From the NCBI GenBank assembly GCA_044227805.1, contig JBGAWA010000005.1:1-64000 (forward strand): a stretch of 64,000 nt of DNA, in the 5' to 3' direction. Both the position numbers and the translations under genes were made by a program. Positions 1-8,546 of this stretch are shown piece by piece (position 1 is the stretch's first letter; each line of letters starts with the position of its first letter). Below the pieces are notes generated by a model. The model was not told the origin of the DNA. It saw nothing but the letters and a program-made list of their open reading frames with translations, and did not search any database. This stretch comes from JACCZZ01 sp044227805 (GTDB lineage: Bacteria; Bacteroidota; Bacteroidia; Chitinophagales; UBA10324).

Positions 1-2
1 AC

Positions 3-251
3 AACCTGCTTGTATTTAACCGTCGTGACGCTGTGAAACAAGGTGAATATAACCGGTCCGAAAAATTCGGCTGGTTTGTATGGAAGCGCGCGATGATGAG
101 CCGGAAACTGATGAATACCGGTGGTGAGCGAATGAAAAATTTTATGCTCAAATTCCTCTTTACCAAATCATGGGGTACACACCGTGAAATGATGCAGGTA
201 GCGCCGAAGTCGTTTAATCAGTTGTGGAAGGAGAAGTATCATACAAAATAA
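3..251 (+). CDS. LldF/LutB-type iron-sulfur protein, C-terminal fragment
   Basis: The frame is open from base 3, so the gene is cut by the left edge and only about 82 C-terminal residues are visible; the GTG at 33 is internal. The tail is basic and aromatic-rich (KFGWFVWKRAMMSRKLMN, then APKSFNQLWKEK), which I recognise as the C-terminus of LldF/LutB-family proteins. These carry [4Fe-4S] clusters and act in the cytoplasmic LutABC/LldEFG-type L-lactate oxidation complex. The cluster-binding cysteines lie outside the window, so the call rests on the tail alone. A decayed repeat follows the stop. Confidence 0.6.
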   Translation, partial: NLLVFNRRDAVKQGEYNRSEKFGWFVWKRAMMSRKLMNTGGERMKNFMLKFLFTKSWGTHREMMQVAPKSFNQLWKEKYHTK

Positions 252-320
252 ATAAGCCCTATCCTGCAAGACGGCAGGTATGTTTGGGAGGATACTCCTG
301 TGCTGTCGCTGAATAGGAAT

Positions 321-465
321 CACACATTTTGCAGTTCAAGGCAGCACCCCGACAGAGAACCGTTTAAGATTTGCGAAACATTTTCTTTTTTGATAAGAAT
401 GAGTACCCCCTAACCGATCTCAGTCGTAGCGAAGCGGGATTTTTTCCATAGTAAAATCAGGGTTG
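321..465 (+). repeat. Tri-hairpin repeat, decayed copy (E)
   Basis: A degraded copy of the tri-hairpin repeat described at 14289. The left module is recognisable (cacattttgcagttcaa), as are the central aaacattttcttttttga and the right module (cagtcgtagcgaagcggga followed by an A/T-rich weak hairpin to about 465). The long stem arms are largely lost. It lies in the 370-bp gap between the LldF-type gene and the helicase, in sense with the upstream gene. The rest of that gap (252-320 and 466-621) shows nothing I can name. Confidence 0.6.
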
Positions 466-621
466 ATACCCATTTTGAGAGGCAGAACATTGGAAGGCTT
501 AAACCCGGTGGAGCGCTTTTTCAATGGAGAGATCCGGGCTGAATCTTTATGAAGAAGCGTATAAAAATCTCTGCCGGTTTAATATCTTGTGTTGTATCAT
601 CTATACTATAAATCTATATCT

Positions 622-3156
622 ATGACGCACCCAACAGATTTTCCAGATCAATTTAGCATCACCGCCGAATTCATTCAGCACACCGGCCAGCACATTTTTC
701 TTACCGGTAAGGCAGGCACCGGCAAGACCACCTTTTTGAAGCACATCAAAAAAAGCAGTGGAAAGAAAATGGTGGTCATTGCCCCTACCGGTGTAGCAGC
801 CATCAATGCAGGTGGTGTAACGATGCACTCTTTTTTCCAGTTACCGATGGGCTGCTTTCTGCCGGGAACATTCCGCAGCTCTTTTCAGTCACATCAACAG
901 GTTACCGATAAGCACCATCTGCTGCACAACCTGCGTTACAGCGCGGAGAAAATTGAACTACTGCGCAATCTGGAGCTGCTCGTGATCGACGAGGTGAGCA
1001 TGCTGCGCTGTGACTGGCTGGATGCGATGGACCTGCTGCTCCGCACGGTCCGCAAAAACCAGTATGAACCATTTGGCGGCGTTCAGGTGCTTTTTATCGG
1101 CGACCTGTACCAGTTGCCACCGGTAGCCACCGATCAGGACTGGCAATTGCTGAAAGACTATTACGCAACGCCCTTCTTCTTTTCTGCGCAGGTGATGAAC
1201 CAGGCAAATCCCCTGTGCATCGAATTGAAAAAAGTGTACCGCCAAAGCGATGAGGCTTTCATCCACCTGCTCAATAGGGTTCGCAACAATGAGGTGCTGG
1301 AGGAAGACCTTTTACGTCTGCAGCAATTACATAAGCCGGCATTTACCCCTGATCCTAAAGATCATTTTATCACGCTAACGACCCATAACTACAAAGCTGA
1401 TGACATTAACAGCAGTGAGTTAAGAAGGCTTCCCGGAAAAGAATTTACCGTGAAAGCAACGCTAACCGGTGAATTCCCTGAGCGGGTCTTTCCTGCTGAA
1501 CATACCTTGGTGCTTAAGAAGGGTGCGCAGATCATGTTTATCAAAAATGATGTAAAAGAGAAGAAATACTTCAATGGAAAGATCGGGTTGCTGGAAGGGA
1601 CAGAACAAGATGATGATGGGGAATACATCCGTGTACGTTTTCCAGAAACGAATGAAACGATAAGGGTGCAGAAAGAAACATGGCGCAACATCCGCTACAG
1701 TTTTAAAGAACAGGAGAACAGGTTGGAAGAAGAAGAACTTGGCTCCTTTACACAATATCCCATCCGGCTTGCCTGGGCCGTCACCATTCACAAAAGCCAG
1801 GGTCTTACCTTTCAGAGAGCGGTTATTGATGCCGGCGCTGCGTTTGCTCCGGGACAGGTGTATGTGGCGCTCAGCCGGTGTGTTTCACTGGATGGCATCA
1901 TACTCCGTTCGCCCATCCGGCGCGAGGTAATTAAAACGGATGAGGCCATTGTTGCTTACATGATGCAGCAGCCTGATCAGCAACAGTTGCAAAATTCGCT
2001 GTTTGCCGAAAAGGAAATTTATGCTTTAAAGACTACACTGGCGCTTTTCAACCTGCAACCTCTTACAGAAAGGATCATTGATTTCATTCGATATATGGGT
2101 TTGCGGAAGCTGGAAGAAAAAGAAAAAATTATCGCCGGATTACATGGTGTTCATGCTACGCTACTGGGTATGCACGATGTGGCACAACGGTTCCAGGCAC
2201 AGATAAAAGGAATTGCAGCGGAATCGCTTCCCGGAAATATCACCGTGCAACTACAGGAAAGAGTTGAAAAAGGCAGGGCTTACTTTGGAAAAGAAATGGA
2301 TGAGAAAATTATCGCACCGCTGGAACGGCTCCACATCTCGCTGCAACAGATGAAAAAAGTGCGCAAGGTGCTGCAGGAAATGAATGCCGTAATCCGGTTC
2401 TGCAACAACTTTGCCCTGCGTTACCGCCATAAAGAAAGCAATATGGATTTGATGGAAGCACAACGTGGTGATGCTGAAACTGCAACAGATAGTTCCGGAT
2501 CTGAACAAACAGATGACCTGCTGCAGGAATTGAAAATGCTCAGGAAAAAATTGTCGCGCGATGAAAATCTTCCTCCTTACCGTATTTGCAATGATACCAC
2601 ACTCAAAGAAATGGTGAAATATCTTCCGCAATCCATTACTGAAATGTCGATGATCAAAGGCATGGGAGATTTTACACTGAATGCATACGGCGAAACCTTT
2701 TTGCAAGCCATACAGAGATTCTCCGGCGCGCATCACCTGAAGAGCAACATTCATCTTAAAGCGAAGGATCAGAAAAATGCAAAAAAAGCTTTGGCACGGT
2801 CAATCAGTGTGACTGGTGATGCGCCGGCAAAAAAAGGTACCGGCAGCTCGCAGCTGCAAAGCTTTCAGCTCTTTCAGTCGGGTAAAAGTGCGGAAGAAAT
2901 TGCTGTCCTTCGCGACTTCGCGGTTAGTACGATACAAGCGCATCTCGCCTATTTTGTTGAGACGGGCCAATTGGATGTGTTGCAGCTGATAACCCCTGAA
3001 AAACTGGAACAGATCAAAGATGCATTACAGAAAGCACAGGGACCGGGCCTCTTGTCCGTCAAACAATTGCTGGGTGATGATGTGAGCTATGCGGACATCC
3101 GGTTTGTTAAAGCCCACCTGAAAAAAGCAATCATCAGCAATACCGCTGCTGGTTGA
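622..3156 (+). CDS. PIF1/RecD-like superfamily 1 helicase with HRDC and C-terminal HTH
   Basis: Large ATP-dependent DNA helicase of 844 residues. From the ATG at 622 there is a Walker A motif GKAGTGKT (about residues 29-36), a Walker B VIDEVS (D123/E124) and a late helicase motif TIHKSQG (about 388-394), the arrangement of PIF1/RecD-type SF1 helicases. The last third carries an HRDC-like segment (about 640-710, around SMIKGMGDFTLNAYGE) and a terminal helix-turn-helix (about 750-830), as in Bacteroidota 'helix-turn-helix helicase' proteins. A TTG at 589 extends the frame by 11 residues, but the ATG at 622 sits a normal distance before the Walker motif. Probable role in recombination or repair; substrate unknown. 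It stands alone, followed by a repeat cluster. Confidence 0.9.
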   Translation: MTHPTDFPDQFSITAEFIQHTGQHIFLTGKAGTGKTTFLKHIKKSSGKKMVVIAPTGVAAINAGGVTMHSFFQLPMGCFLPGTFRSSFQSHQQVTDKHHLLHNLRYSAEKIELLRNLELLVIDEVSMLRCDWLDAMDLLLRTVRKNQYEPFGGVQVLFIGDLYQLPPVATDQDWQLLKDYYATPFFFSAQVMNQANPLCIELKKVYRQSDEAFIHLLNRVRNNEVLEEDLLRLQQLHKPAFTPDPKDHFITLTTHNYKADDINSSELRRLPGKEFTVKATLTGEFPERVFPAEHTLVLKKGAQIMFIKNDVKEKKYFNGKIGLLEGTEQDDDGEYIRVRFPETNETIRVQKETWRNIRYSFKEQENRLEEEELGSFTQYPIRLAWAVTIHKSQGLTFQRAVIDAGAAFAPGQVYVALSRCVSLDGIILRSPIRREVIKTDEAIVAYMMQQPDQQQLQNSLFAEKEIYALKTTLALFNLQPLTERIIDFIRYMGLRKLEEKEKIIAGLHGVHATLLGMHDVAQRFQAQIKGIAAESLPGNITVQLQERVEKGRAYFGKEMDEKIIAPLERLHISLQQMKKVRKVLQEMNAVIRFCNNFALRYRHKESNMDLMEAQRGDAETATDSSGSEQTDDLLQELKMLRKKLSRDENLPPYRICNDTTLKEMVKYLPQSITEMSMIKGMGDFTLNAYGETFLQAIQRFSGAHHLKSNIHLKAKDQKNAKKALARSISVTGDAPAKKGTGSSQLQSFQLFQSGKSAEEIAVLRDFAVSTIQAHLAYFVETGQLDVLQLITPEKLEQIKDALQKAQGPGLLSVKQLLGDDVSYADIRFVKAHLKKAIISNTAAG

Positions 3157-3182
3157 AGTGCGGTTCAAAATCCATTGCCTTT

Positions 3183-3266
3183 TTAATCCCAAATTTTGTA
3201 TTCCTACACAGCAATGGGTTTAGCCGTTGTGCAGCAATATGTATGGTCTGTAAAACATTTTGCGTA
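3183..3266 (+). repeat. Tri-hairpin repeat, left-part fragment
   Basis: Directly after the helicase stop, a diverged left module (aatcccaaattttgtattc... aatgggtttagccg) runs into a shortened central segment (ctgtaaaacattttgcg). This matches the order of the repeat described at 14289. It abuts the nearly perfect copy starting at 3268, so two repeat units lie head to tail in the 447-bp gap 3157-3603. Confidence 0.45.
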
Positions 3267-3267
3267 A

Positions 3268-3428
3268 TAAACCCACATTTTGCAGTTCAAAGCGGCAACG
3301 GGTTTAACCCCGACGTAGAGCTGCTTAGGGTTTGTGAAACATTTTCTTTTCTTGACAAATTGAGCAAACCCTTAGCAGCTCTAAGTCGCAGCGAAGCGGG
3401 ATTTTTCCACTGAAAAATCCGGGATAAA
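3268..3428 (+). repeat. Tri-hairpin repeat, near-intact copy (C)
   Basis: Near-intact copy that differs from the copy at 14289 at only one position over about 155 bp. Hairpin 1 is at 3299-3312 (CGGG/CCCG around TTTAA). Hairpin 2 has 17-nt arms at 3318-3334 and 3365-3381, pairing at 16 of 17 positions. Hairpin 3 has perfect 9-nt arms at 3399-3407 and 3412-3420 around the loop CACT. It lies 3' of the helicase gene in the same direction. A reading frame crosses it but is explained by the repeat. Confidence 0.92.
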
Positions 3429-3432
3429 AAAT

Positions 3433-3498
3433 TGCGCACCCCTTTGGCAGCGCAAAGACTTAACCAAGCGGGATTTTTCAATTGAAAATCCGGGTTTC
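3433..3498 (+). repeat. Tri-hairpin repeat, right-part fragment
   Basis: Immediately downstream of the copy at 3268, a second right-hand module appears: a diverged stem arm (acccctttggcagcgc), then accaagcgggatttttcaat and gaaaatccgggttt, which reforms hairpin 3 with a slightly different loop. The gap 3157-3603 is therefore a composite of one complete and two partial units. Bases 3499-3603 are A+T-rich leader of the M13 peptidase gene with no promoter I can identify confidently. Confidence 0.6.
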
Positions 3499-3603
3499 GA
3501 TGTAAAATGCCGGCGTAATACAGGTTTATATAAATCTTACGATCTTTCAGCCATCATACTTCCTTGTTAGAAGATTTATTTTCTCATCACAAAAATTAAT
3601 TTC

Positions 3604-5664
3604 ATGAACAAGCTTTTCCATTGCATTTTATTCTTCAGCGTGATCCTCATCACACAAACTTCCTGCAAGCAGCAAGGGAAGATGAATGCCGGTTCCGGTT
3701 GCAACCTTGACACTTTTCTGAATGCATATATAGACACAACCGTAAGGCCACAAGACGACTTCTTTCTTTTTACCATGGGAAAATGGGTGAAAAACAATCC
3801 GGTCCCTGCCTCCGAAAGATCCTGGGGTATCTGGAGCAAGGTGAATGAAGAAAATTACAGCCGGATGAAAAGCATAAATGAAGAAGCGGCGGAAATGACT
3901 GCGGAAAACGGAACCAACTGGCAAAAGATCGGTGACTTCTGGCACACAGGAATGGACACGATAGCTATCGAACAGCAAGGCATTCAGCCCCTGGCAGCAC
4001 AACTGGCCACCATCAGCACACTGGCGGATATAAATGCCGTGGTGGAAGAAATCGGTTACCTGCAGTCGATTGGCGTTGCCGCACTTTTTGACGGATACAT
4101 CTACCAGGATGAGATGAACAGCGAAAAGATGTTCCTTCACTTGTCACAGGGAGGATTGGGATTGCCGGACCGCGATTACTATTTCGACAACGACAGCCGT
4201 ACAAAAAATATCAGGAACGAGTATGTGAAGCATATTGCCAAAATGTTTGTCCTGATGGGTGATGATACCACTGTTGCCGCTGCTAACGCGGCCACCATCA
4301 TGCGCATGGAAACTTCACTCGCTGAGAAATCACGCAAGCTGGCCGCACTCCGGGATCCGTATGAAAATTATAACAAGATGGCGGTGGCAAGCCTGAATAA
4401 CATGACTCCTTCAATCAATTGGAATAGCCTGCTGGCAACCAATGGCATCAAATCCGTTGACTCCGTTATTGTGGGCCAGCCAGAATTTTTCAAACGCGCG
4501 GAGGAAATGGTGAAAAAAGAGAGTATTGACTACTGGAAAACTTACCTGCGCTGGAACCTGATCAATACGTATGCTGATAAACTGAGCAAACCTTTCGATC
4601 AGCAGAATTTCAGTTTCTATGGAACAATATTGAATGGAACCCGGGAGCAACGTCCGCGCTGGAAACGCGTTTTGGACGAAGAAGAAAACCTGATGGGATT
4701 CATGCTGGGGCAGTTATATGTGGAGCGGTATTATTCACCTAAGGTGAAAGCACGCTACGATAAGATGGTGGACAATGTGCTTGATGCCTACCGCGAACGT
4801 ATCAATAAACTGGACTGGATGAGTGATGCCACCAAACAAAAGGCGCAACAGAAACTGGGCACGGTTATGAAAAAGGTAGGTTATCCCGACAAGTGGAGAG
4901 ATTATTCCACCCTCACCATTGATAAAAGTTCCTATGCGGAAAATGTGATACGTGCCACCAAATGGTTCAATGATTATGAAATTTCCAAGCTCGGTAAACC
5001 GGTTGACCGTACCGAATGGGAAATGACCCCTCAAACCTGGAATGCTTATTACAATCCATCTAACAATGAGATTGTGTTGCCGGCAGCGGCTTTTATAGTT
5101 CCCGGCATGGCAGATTCCTGTGTGGATGATGCCATCATGTATGGTTACGCGGCAGGTTCCACCATCGGACATGAAATTACCCATGGGTTTGATGATCAGG
5201 GCAGTCAGTTTGATGAAAAGGGAAACCTCGTGGAATGGTGGACGAAAGAGGACCGTTCAAAGTTTTTGGAACGGACGGGAATGATCGTCAAACAATTTAA
5301 TGAATATGTTGTGCTCGACAGCCTGCGCATCAATGGTGATGCAACACAAGGTGAAAACATTGCAGATCTCGGCGGCATGCTGCTTGGGCTTGATGCTTTC
5401 AAAAAAACAGAACAATATCAGAAAGGCGAAAAAATCGGCGGCTTTACGCCGGTGCAGCGGTACTTCATTGGCTTCGCACTTTCCTGGTACGGGCAGGTTC
5501 GTGATGAAGCACTGGCAGTGCGTGTTAAGACAGATGTGCATGCGCCGAACTTTCTGCGGGTTAACGGGCCACCCGTAAACATTGACGAATTCTATACCGC
5601 CTTCAACATTCAGCCGGGTGATAAAATGTACCGGCCCGATAGTTTAAGGGTGCGGATCTGGTAG
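3604..5664 (+). CDS. pepO: M13-family zinc metallopeptidase lipoprotein (PepO/neprilysin-like)
   Basis: Endopeptidase of the M13 (neprilysin/PepO) family, 686 residues, a normal full length. The N-terminus is a lipoprotein signal peptide ending in a lipobox (QTSC, cysteine at about residue 21), so the enzyme should be anchored in the cell envelope. The zinc site is clear: HEITH (H523, E524, H527) and downstream ENIAD (E584, D588), plus the family's NAYYNPSNNEIVLPAA substrate-binding segment just before it. Expected to cleave short peptides. It is monocistronic, with repeats on both sides and a strong hairpin terminator 270 bp downstream. Confidence 0.95.
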   Translation: MNKLFHCILFFSVILITQTSCKQQGKMNAGSGCNLDTFLNAYIDTTVRPQDDFFLFTMGKWVKNNPVPASERSWGIWSKVNEENYSRMKSINEEAAEMTAENGTNWQKIGDFWHTGMDTIAIEQQGIQPLAAQLATISTLADINAVVEEIGYLQSIGVAALFDGYIYQDEMNSEKMFLHLSQGGLGLPDRDYYFDNDSRTKNIRNEYVKHIAKMFVLMGDDTTVAAANAATIMRMETSLAEKSRKLAALRDPYENYNKMAVASLNNMTPSINWNSLLATNGIKSVDSVIVGQPEFFKRAEEMVKKESIDYWKTYLRWNLINTYADKLSKPFDQQNFSFYGTILNGTREQRPRWKRVLDEEENLMGFMLGQLYVERYYSPKVKARYDKMVDNVLDAYRERINKLDWMSDATKQKAQQKLGTVMKKVGYPDKWRDYSTLTIDKSSYAENVIRATKWFNDYEISKLGKPVDRTEWEMTPQTWNAYYNPSNNEIVLPAAAFIVPGMADSCVDDAIMYGYAAGSTIGHEITHGFDDQGSQFDEKGNLVEWWTKEDRSKFLERTGMIVKQFNEYVVLDSLRINGDATQGENIADLGGMLLGLDAFKKTEQYQKGEKIGGFTPVQRYFIGFALSWYGQVRDEALAVRVKTDVHAPNFLRVNGPPVNIDEFYTAFNIQPGDKMYRPDSLRVRIW

Positions 5665-5745
5665 TCCTGCAATTTCCATTTTGTTCGCTGCGGAATTGTA
5701 AGAAATCAAAAATCGGAGAGGCTGCTTTTTCTGCAGTGTCAAAGA

Positions 5746-5904
5746 TTGAACCCACATTTTGTAGTTCAAAACGGCAACGGGTTTAACCCCGACGTAGAAC
5801 TGCTTAGGGTTTGAAAAACATTTTCTTTTCTGAAACAGATGAGCAAAACCCTGGCAGATAGGAGTCGCACAGAAGCCGGATAGTATCATTGAAAAATCCC
5901 GGCT
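5746..5904 (+). repeat. Tri-hairpin repeat, partly decayed copy (D)
   Basis: Copy of the repeat described at 14289, 3' of the M13 peptidase gene and in its direction. The left module and hairpin 1 are intact (cgggtttaaccccg), and the left arm of the long stem (5797-5813) reads GAACTGCTTAGGGTTTG like copies at 55737 and 58321. The right arm (about 5843-5858) and right module are decayed, so the long stem is now imperfect. Hairpin 3 keeps only its right arm, gaaaaatccc. Confidence 0.8.
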
Positions 5905-5936
5905 GCCGCATCATCTAAGCCGAAGCATACTTGCAA

Positions 5937-5980
5937 AGCAAAAAGCCGCAACACGGTTGAACGTGTTGCGGCTTTTTGCT
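5937..5980 (+). terminator. Rho-independent-type bidirectional terminator hairpin
   Basis: A perfect 19-bp inverted repeat with arms at 5937-5955 and 5962-5980 and a 6-nt loop. The G+C core (GCCGCAACACG) is flanked by an A run on the left and a T run on the right, so it can act as an intrinsic terminator on both strands. It lies between the M13 peptidase gene and the Lrp gene, beyond the repeat copy. Bases 5984-6280 of this 651-bp gap are A+T-rich and contain nothing else I can name. Confidence 0.85.
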
Positions 5981-6282
5981 GCAGCGGAATCAAATAACAC
6001 CCCATTGCACAGTCAAATAATACATAACGTAAAGGCAAGTGACAGAAAGTGTTGAATTGAATGTATTAGCCACCATAATTCAATTCGTCACTGCCGAAAC
6101 AACAATTGGAGAAAAGTGCTTCGGCAAATTTTCACCATGAAAACACTTCCTGCCACTTGCCCTATACCCCCAAACAATTAATGATTCAAAGAACCGTGAT
6201 AAAAGTAGGTTTCGCGTTAACATGTTTAAACCAATTTCAAAATTATTTTCTAATTTTTCGATTCCGTCTAAATTTCATTACC

Positions 6283-6290
6283 TATTTTTG
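6283..6290 (+). promoter_or_regulatory. Bacteroidota -7 promoter element for the Lrp gene
   Basis: TATTTTTG matches the Bacteroidota sigma-ABfr -7 consensus TAnnTTTG and lies 25 bp before the ATG at 6316. I see no convincing TTG at the -33 position, so the assignment rests on the -7 box and its place in an A+T-rich leader. Confidence 0.5.
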
Positions 6291-6315
6291 AAAGTATCTA
6301 AAAACACTCCCAGTC

Positions 6316-6789
6316 ATGGCGACAAAATTGAATTTTGACAAATTGGATCTGCAAATAATCTCGGAGATGATGCGCAATGCCTCTGTATCCTATAAAGACC
6401 TCGGCAAGAAGTTATATGTTTCGGGAGGCACCATTCATGTACGCATGAAAAAGCTGCAACGGCAGGGTGTGATTACCGGATCACGTTATCACATCAACCT
6501 GAAAAAAATAGGCTATGATGTAATCGCTTTCATTGGTGTTTACCTGGAAAAAAGTTCGATGTACGATTCCGTTGCCAAAGAGTTGAATAAAATTCCGGAA
6601 ATCGTCCGGCTGAACTATACTACCGGTAACTACAGCATGTTTGCTGAAATTGTATGCCGCGACATGGATCACCTGAAGTTTGTATTGCATGATGAATTGC
6701 AAAAGATAAAAGGCATTGAACGAACAGAAACACTGATTTCACTGGAAGAAAGTTTCAACCGAAGCGCTGAAATTATTAAGGGCAGATGA
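6316..6789 (+). CDS. Lrp/AsnC-family transcriptional regulator
   Basis: 157-residue regulator of the Lrp/AsnC family, normal length. The N-terminus is a winged helix-turn-helix (about residues 7-60: KLDLQIISEMMRNASVSY, then the recognition helix region GGTIHVRMKKLQRQGVI). Residues about 66-150 form the RAM ligand-binding/oligomerisation domain (DVIAFIGVYLEKSS... IVRLNYTTGNYSMFAEIVC). Such proteins form octamers or dimers that sense amino acids and bind DNA. The ligand and targets are not evident; the neighbours are not amino-acid genes. A TAnnTTTG box precedes it. Convergent with the phosphatase gene downstream, 76 bp between stops. Confidence 0.95.
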   Translation: MATKLNFDKLDLQIISEMMRNASVSYKDLGKKLYVSGGTIHVRMKKLQRQGVITGSRYHINLKKIGYDVIAFIGVYLEKSSMYDSVAKELNKIPEIVRLNYTTGNYSMFAEIVCRDMDHLKFVLHDELQKIKGIERTETLISLEESFNRSAEIIKGR

Positions 6790-6865
6790 GGGCGACTATC
6801 GTGTTCGGCGATTATCCGACATATGCTTTCATCACGCGATGCAACCGGCAAGTTTCAGGGCATGA

Positions 6866-7798
6866 TTATTTTTCCTCCTGCATCAGCTTCCACAATACCC
6901 CTTCTTTTAACGCATAAGCGGATTGAGTGATCTTTTGAATGTGGAATTGCTGAAGTACCACATCGGTAAGAATGGCTGCCACCACCATCATCGCGGCACG
7001 GAATGGTTTCATGCCCTTCATCTGCAACCGTTGTTGCAGATTGCTCTTGATGAGTTGCTGATAAAGTTTTTGAAATTGTTCTTCTGAAAAATCGAAACTG
7101 GTAACCGGTCCGGGATGCTCCGTATAAGCGGTTTCCGGTGCTATCATATTTGCGAAAGTATCAAATGAACCGGACGCGCCGATGAGCTGTGTGATCTTAT
7201 AATGCTGCTTTTGCAGAAAAAGTGGTTGCAGCATTTCTTCCAGGAATGCCTTCAACTGCAGGATTTCCTGCGGATGAATCGGTTCATGTTGCTGAAATTG
7301 TTTCAACAACACGGAAGCACCTATCGGGAAACTTTGCTTCCAGAATATCTCATCTTCATTGGCAATAATAAACTCAGTGCTACCTCCGCCGATGTCCATG
7401 ATCAGCAGCGGTACAGATGATAATTTTACGGCCTGCTTTACACCCAGGAATATCAACTCCGCTTCTTCCTCCCCAGATATTTTCCGCACTTCCATCGGGC
7501 AAATGGCGCTGATCTGCTCCATAAAATCATTGCCATTGGAGGCGGTTCTGATGGCCGCCGTTCCAAAAGCGACGACTTGTTGCGGCTGAATTTCGTCTAT
7601 CACGGCTTTATATTGCCGGATCTGCTGCAATCCGCGCGCGAATGGTTTTTCACCAATTTGCTGCAGTCCATCTTCACCCAATTGTACAAATTCTTCCGCC
7701 TTGTACAACACATTCACCCTGCTGTCATTAAAGACATCGGCAATCAGCAGGTGAAAGGTATTGGTACCAAGATCCAGAATGGCCACACGTTTATTCAT
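6866..7798 (-). CDS. Ppx/GppA-family phosphatase (exopolyphosphatase-like)
   Basis: 310-residue member of the actin-fold Ppx/GppA family, which hydrolyses inorganic polyphosphate and/or pppGpp. The phosphate-1 loop AILDLGTNTFHLL is at about residues 6-18, the family motif FGTAAIRTASNG near 78-89, and the second phosphate loop MDIGGGSTEFI near 139-149. The length corresponds to the catalytic Ppx-GppA domain alone, without the extra HD-type domain of E. coli Ppx, which is usual in Bacteroidota. Whether polyphosphate or pppGpp is the true substrate cannot be told from sequence. Divergent from the Rieske gene. Confidence 0.93.
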   Translation of the reverse strand: MNKRVAILDLGTNTFHLLIADVFNDSRVNVLYKAEEFVQLGEDGLQQIGEKPFARGLQQIRQYKAVIDEIQPQQVVAFGTAAIRTASNGNDFMEQISAICPMEVRKISGEEEAELIFLGVKQAVKLSSVPLLIMDIGGGSTEFIIANEDEIFWKQSFPIGASVLLKQFQQHEPIHPQEILQLKAFLEEMLQPLFLQKQHYKITQLIGASGSFDTFANMIAPETAYTEHPGPVTSFDFSEEQFQKLYQQLIKSNLQQRLQMKGMKPFRAAMMVVAAILTDVVLQQFHIQKITQSAYALKEGVLWKLMQEEK

Positions 7799-7895
7799 GA
7801 CCTAATAGTAAGGAATTAGGACGGAATGGAGAGTGTGGTGCGAAAGCTTCCCAACAAAAATTGTAAGCAAGATTACAAAGTGAAGAAACAGTTTC

Positions 7896-7903
7896 TATTT
7901 TTG
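7896..7903 (+). promoter_or_regulatory. Bacteroidota -7 promoter element for the Rieske gene
   Basis: TATTTTTG matches TAnnTTTG exactly and lies 22 bp upstream of the ATG at 7926, in the 127-bp gap between the divergent phosphatase and Rieske genes. No clear -33 TTG at the expected spacing. Confidence 0.5.
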
Positions 7904-7925
7904 AAGCACATAACTGATCACGCTC

Positions 7926-8372
7926 ATGACAGAACTCTCCCGCAGGAAATTTATCAGGCAAGCTTCAGCACTTGGTGCAGGTGCCTGCTGCCTCGGTGCC
8001 CTTTCCACGATTGAAAGCTGCACTACCTCACTCGAGGCAATTGGCACAGAAAAATCAATTGTAGAAACTCCCGGTCAAATCTCCATCCTAAAATCTTCTG
8101 TGGCCGGGCAAACCTATACTAAACTAAGTTCCAGCAAATTCAGGGATCCCATTTTTCTGAACATGAATGCGGATGGCAGTTATACTGCAGTGCTCATGAA
8201 TTGTACCCACAAAGGATGCAGCCTTGGCGCCTCGCAGGGTAAATTTGTTTGTCCTTGCCATGGTTCCGAATTTGACCTGACCGGACATGTATTAAAAGGC
8301 CCCGCCAAAACGGATCTGCAAAGCTTTCAGGTTACAACCGATGATTTGCATATTATTGTCAAGTATCAATAA
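7926..8372 (+). CDS. Rieske [2Fe-2S] protein with twin-arginine signal
   Basis: 148-residue Rieske-type iron-sulfur protein. Cluster ligands are in the two standard boxes: CTHKGC (C93, H95, with C98) and CPCHGS (C109, H112, with C111); C98 and C111 would form the usual disulfide. The N-terminus SRRKFIRQAS followed by a small hydrophobic stretch is a twin-arginine export signal, and a cysteine at 32 (IESC) may be lipidated, which suggests a membrane-attached, periplasm-facing electron carrier. No cytochrome b or other partner gene is nearby, so its electron partner is unknown. An arsenite oxidase small subunit is possible but unsupported. Confidence 0.92.
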   Translation: MTELSRRKFIRQASALGAGACCLGALSTIESCTTSLEAIGTEKSIVETPGQISILKSSVAGQTYTKLSSSKFRDPIFLNMNADGSYTAVLMNCTHKGCSLGASQGKFVCPCHGSEFDLTGHVLKGPAKTDLQSFQVTTDDLHIIVKYQ

Positions 8373-8528
8373 ACAGCTGGCAGCACAGGATCATTAACCC
8401 GGAAAGGCCCGGTTAATTTCCGCTACATACCTTCTTGCTGAAGGAGGATTTTTTGTGTGAAATGGCTGCCGCCTGCTATCTATTGCATCCCCTTTTTCAC
8501 ACACTCATTAAAGCTTCATTCTTCCGAT

Positions 8529-8536
8529 TACATTTG
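8529..8536 (+). promoter_or_regulatory. Bacteroidota -7-like element just before the EamA start
   Basis: TACATTTG matches TAnnTTTG and ends 10 bp before the ATG at 8547. If used, transcripts would begin almost at the start codon. This argues against the longer GTG start at 8457, which would lie upstream of the promoter. It could be a chance match. Confidence 0.35.
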
Positions 8537-8546
8537 CAGTGCTTTC

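Noticed and set aside
3153..3413. An 86-residue open frame, with a nearly identical C-terminal peptide in the frame at 14172-14435
   Set aside because: The shared peptide (ending LSRSEAGFFH) is exactly the translation of the repeat. The frames differ outside it, have no sensible start signal, and decayed copies break the frame, so conservation comes from the DNA element and not from a protein.
3183..3498. Possible CRISPR array, because similar units occur next to each other
   Set aside because: Units are long, structured and diverged, with no regular short repeat-spacer pattern and no cas gene.
6106..6291. A 61-residue frame before the Lrp gene
   Set aside because: It covers the likely promoter of the Lrp gene, and its product is low-complexity with no family features.
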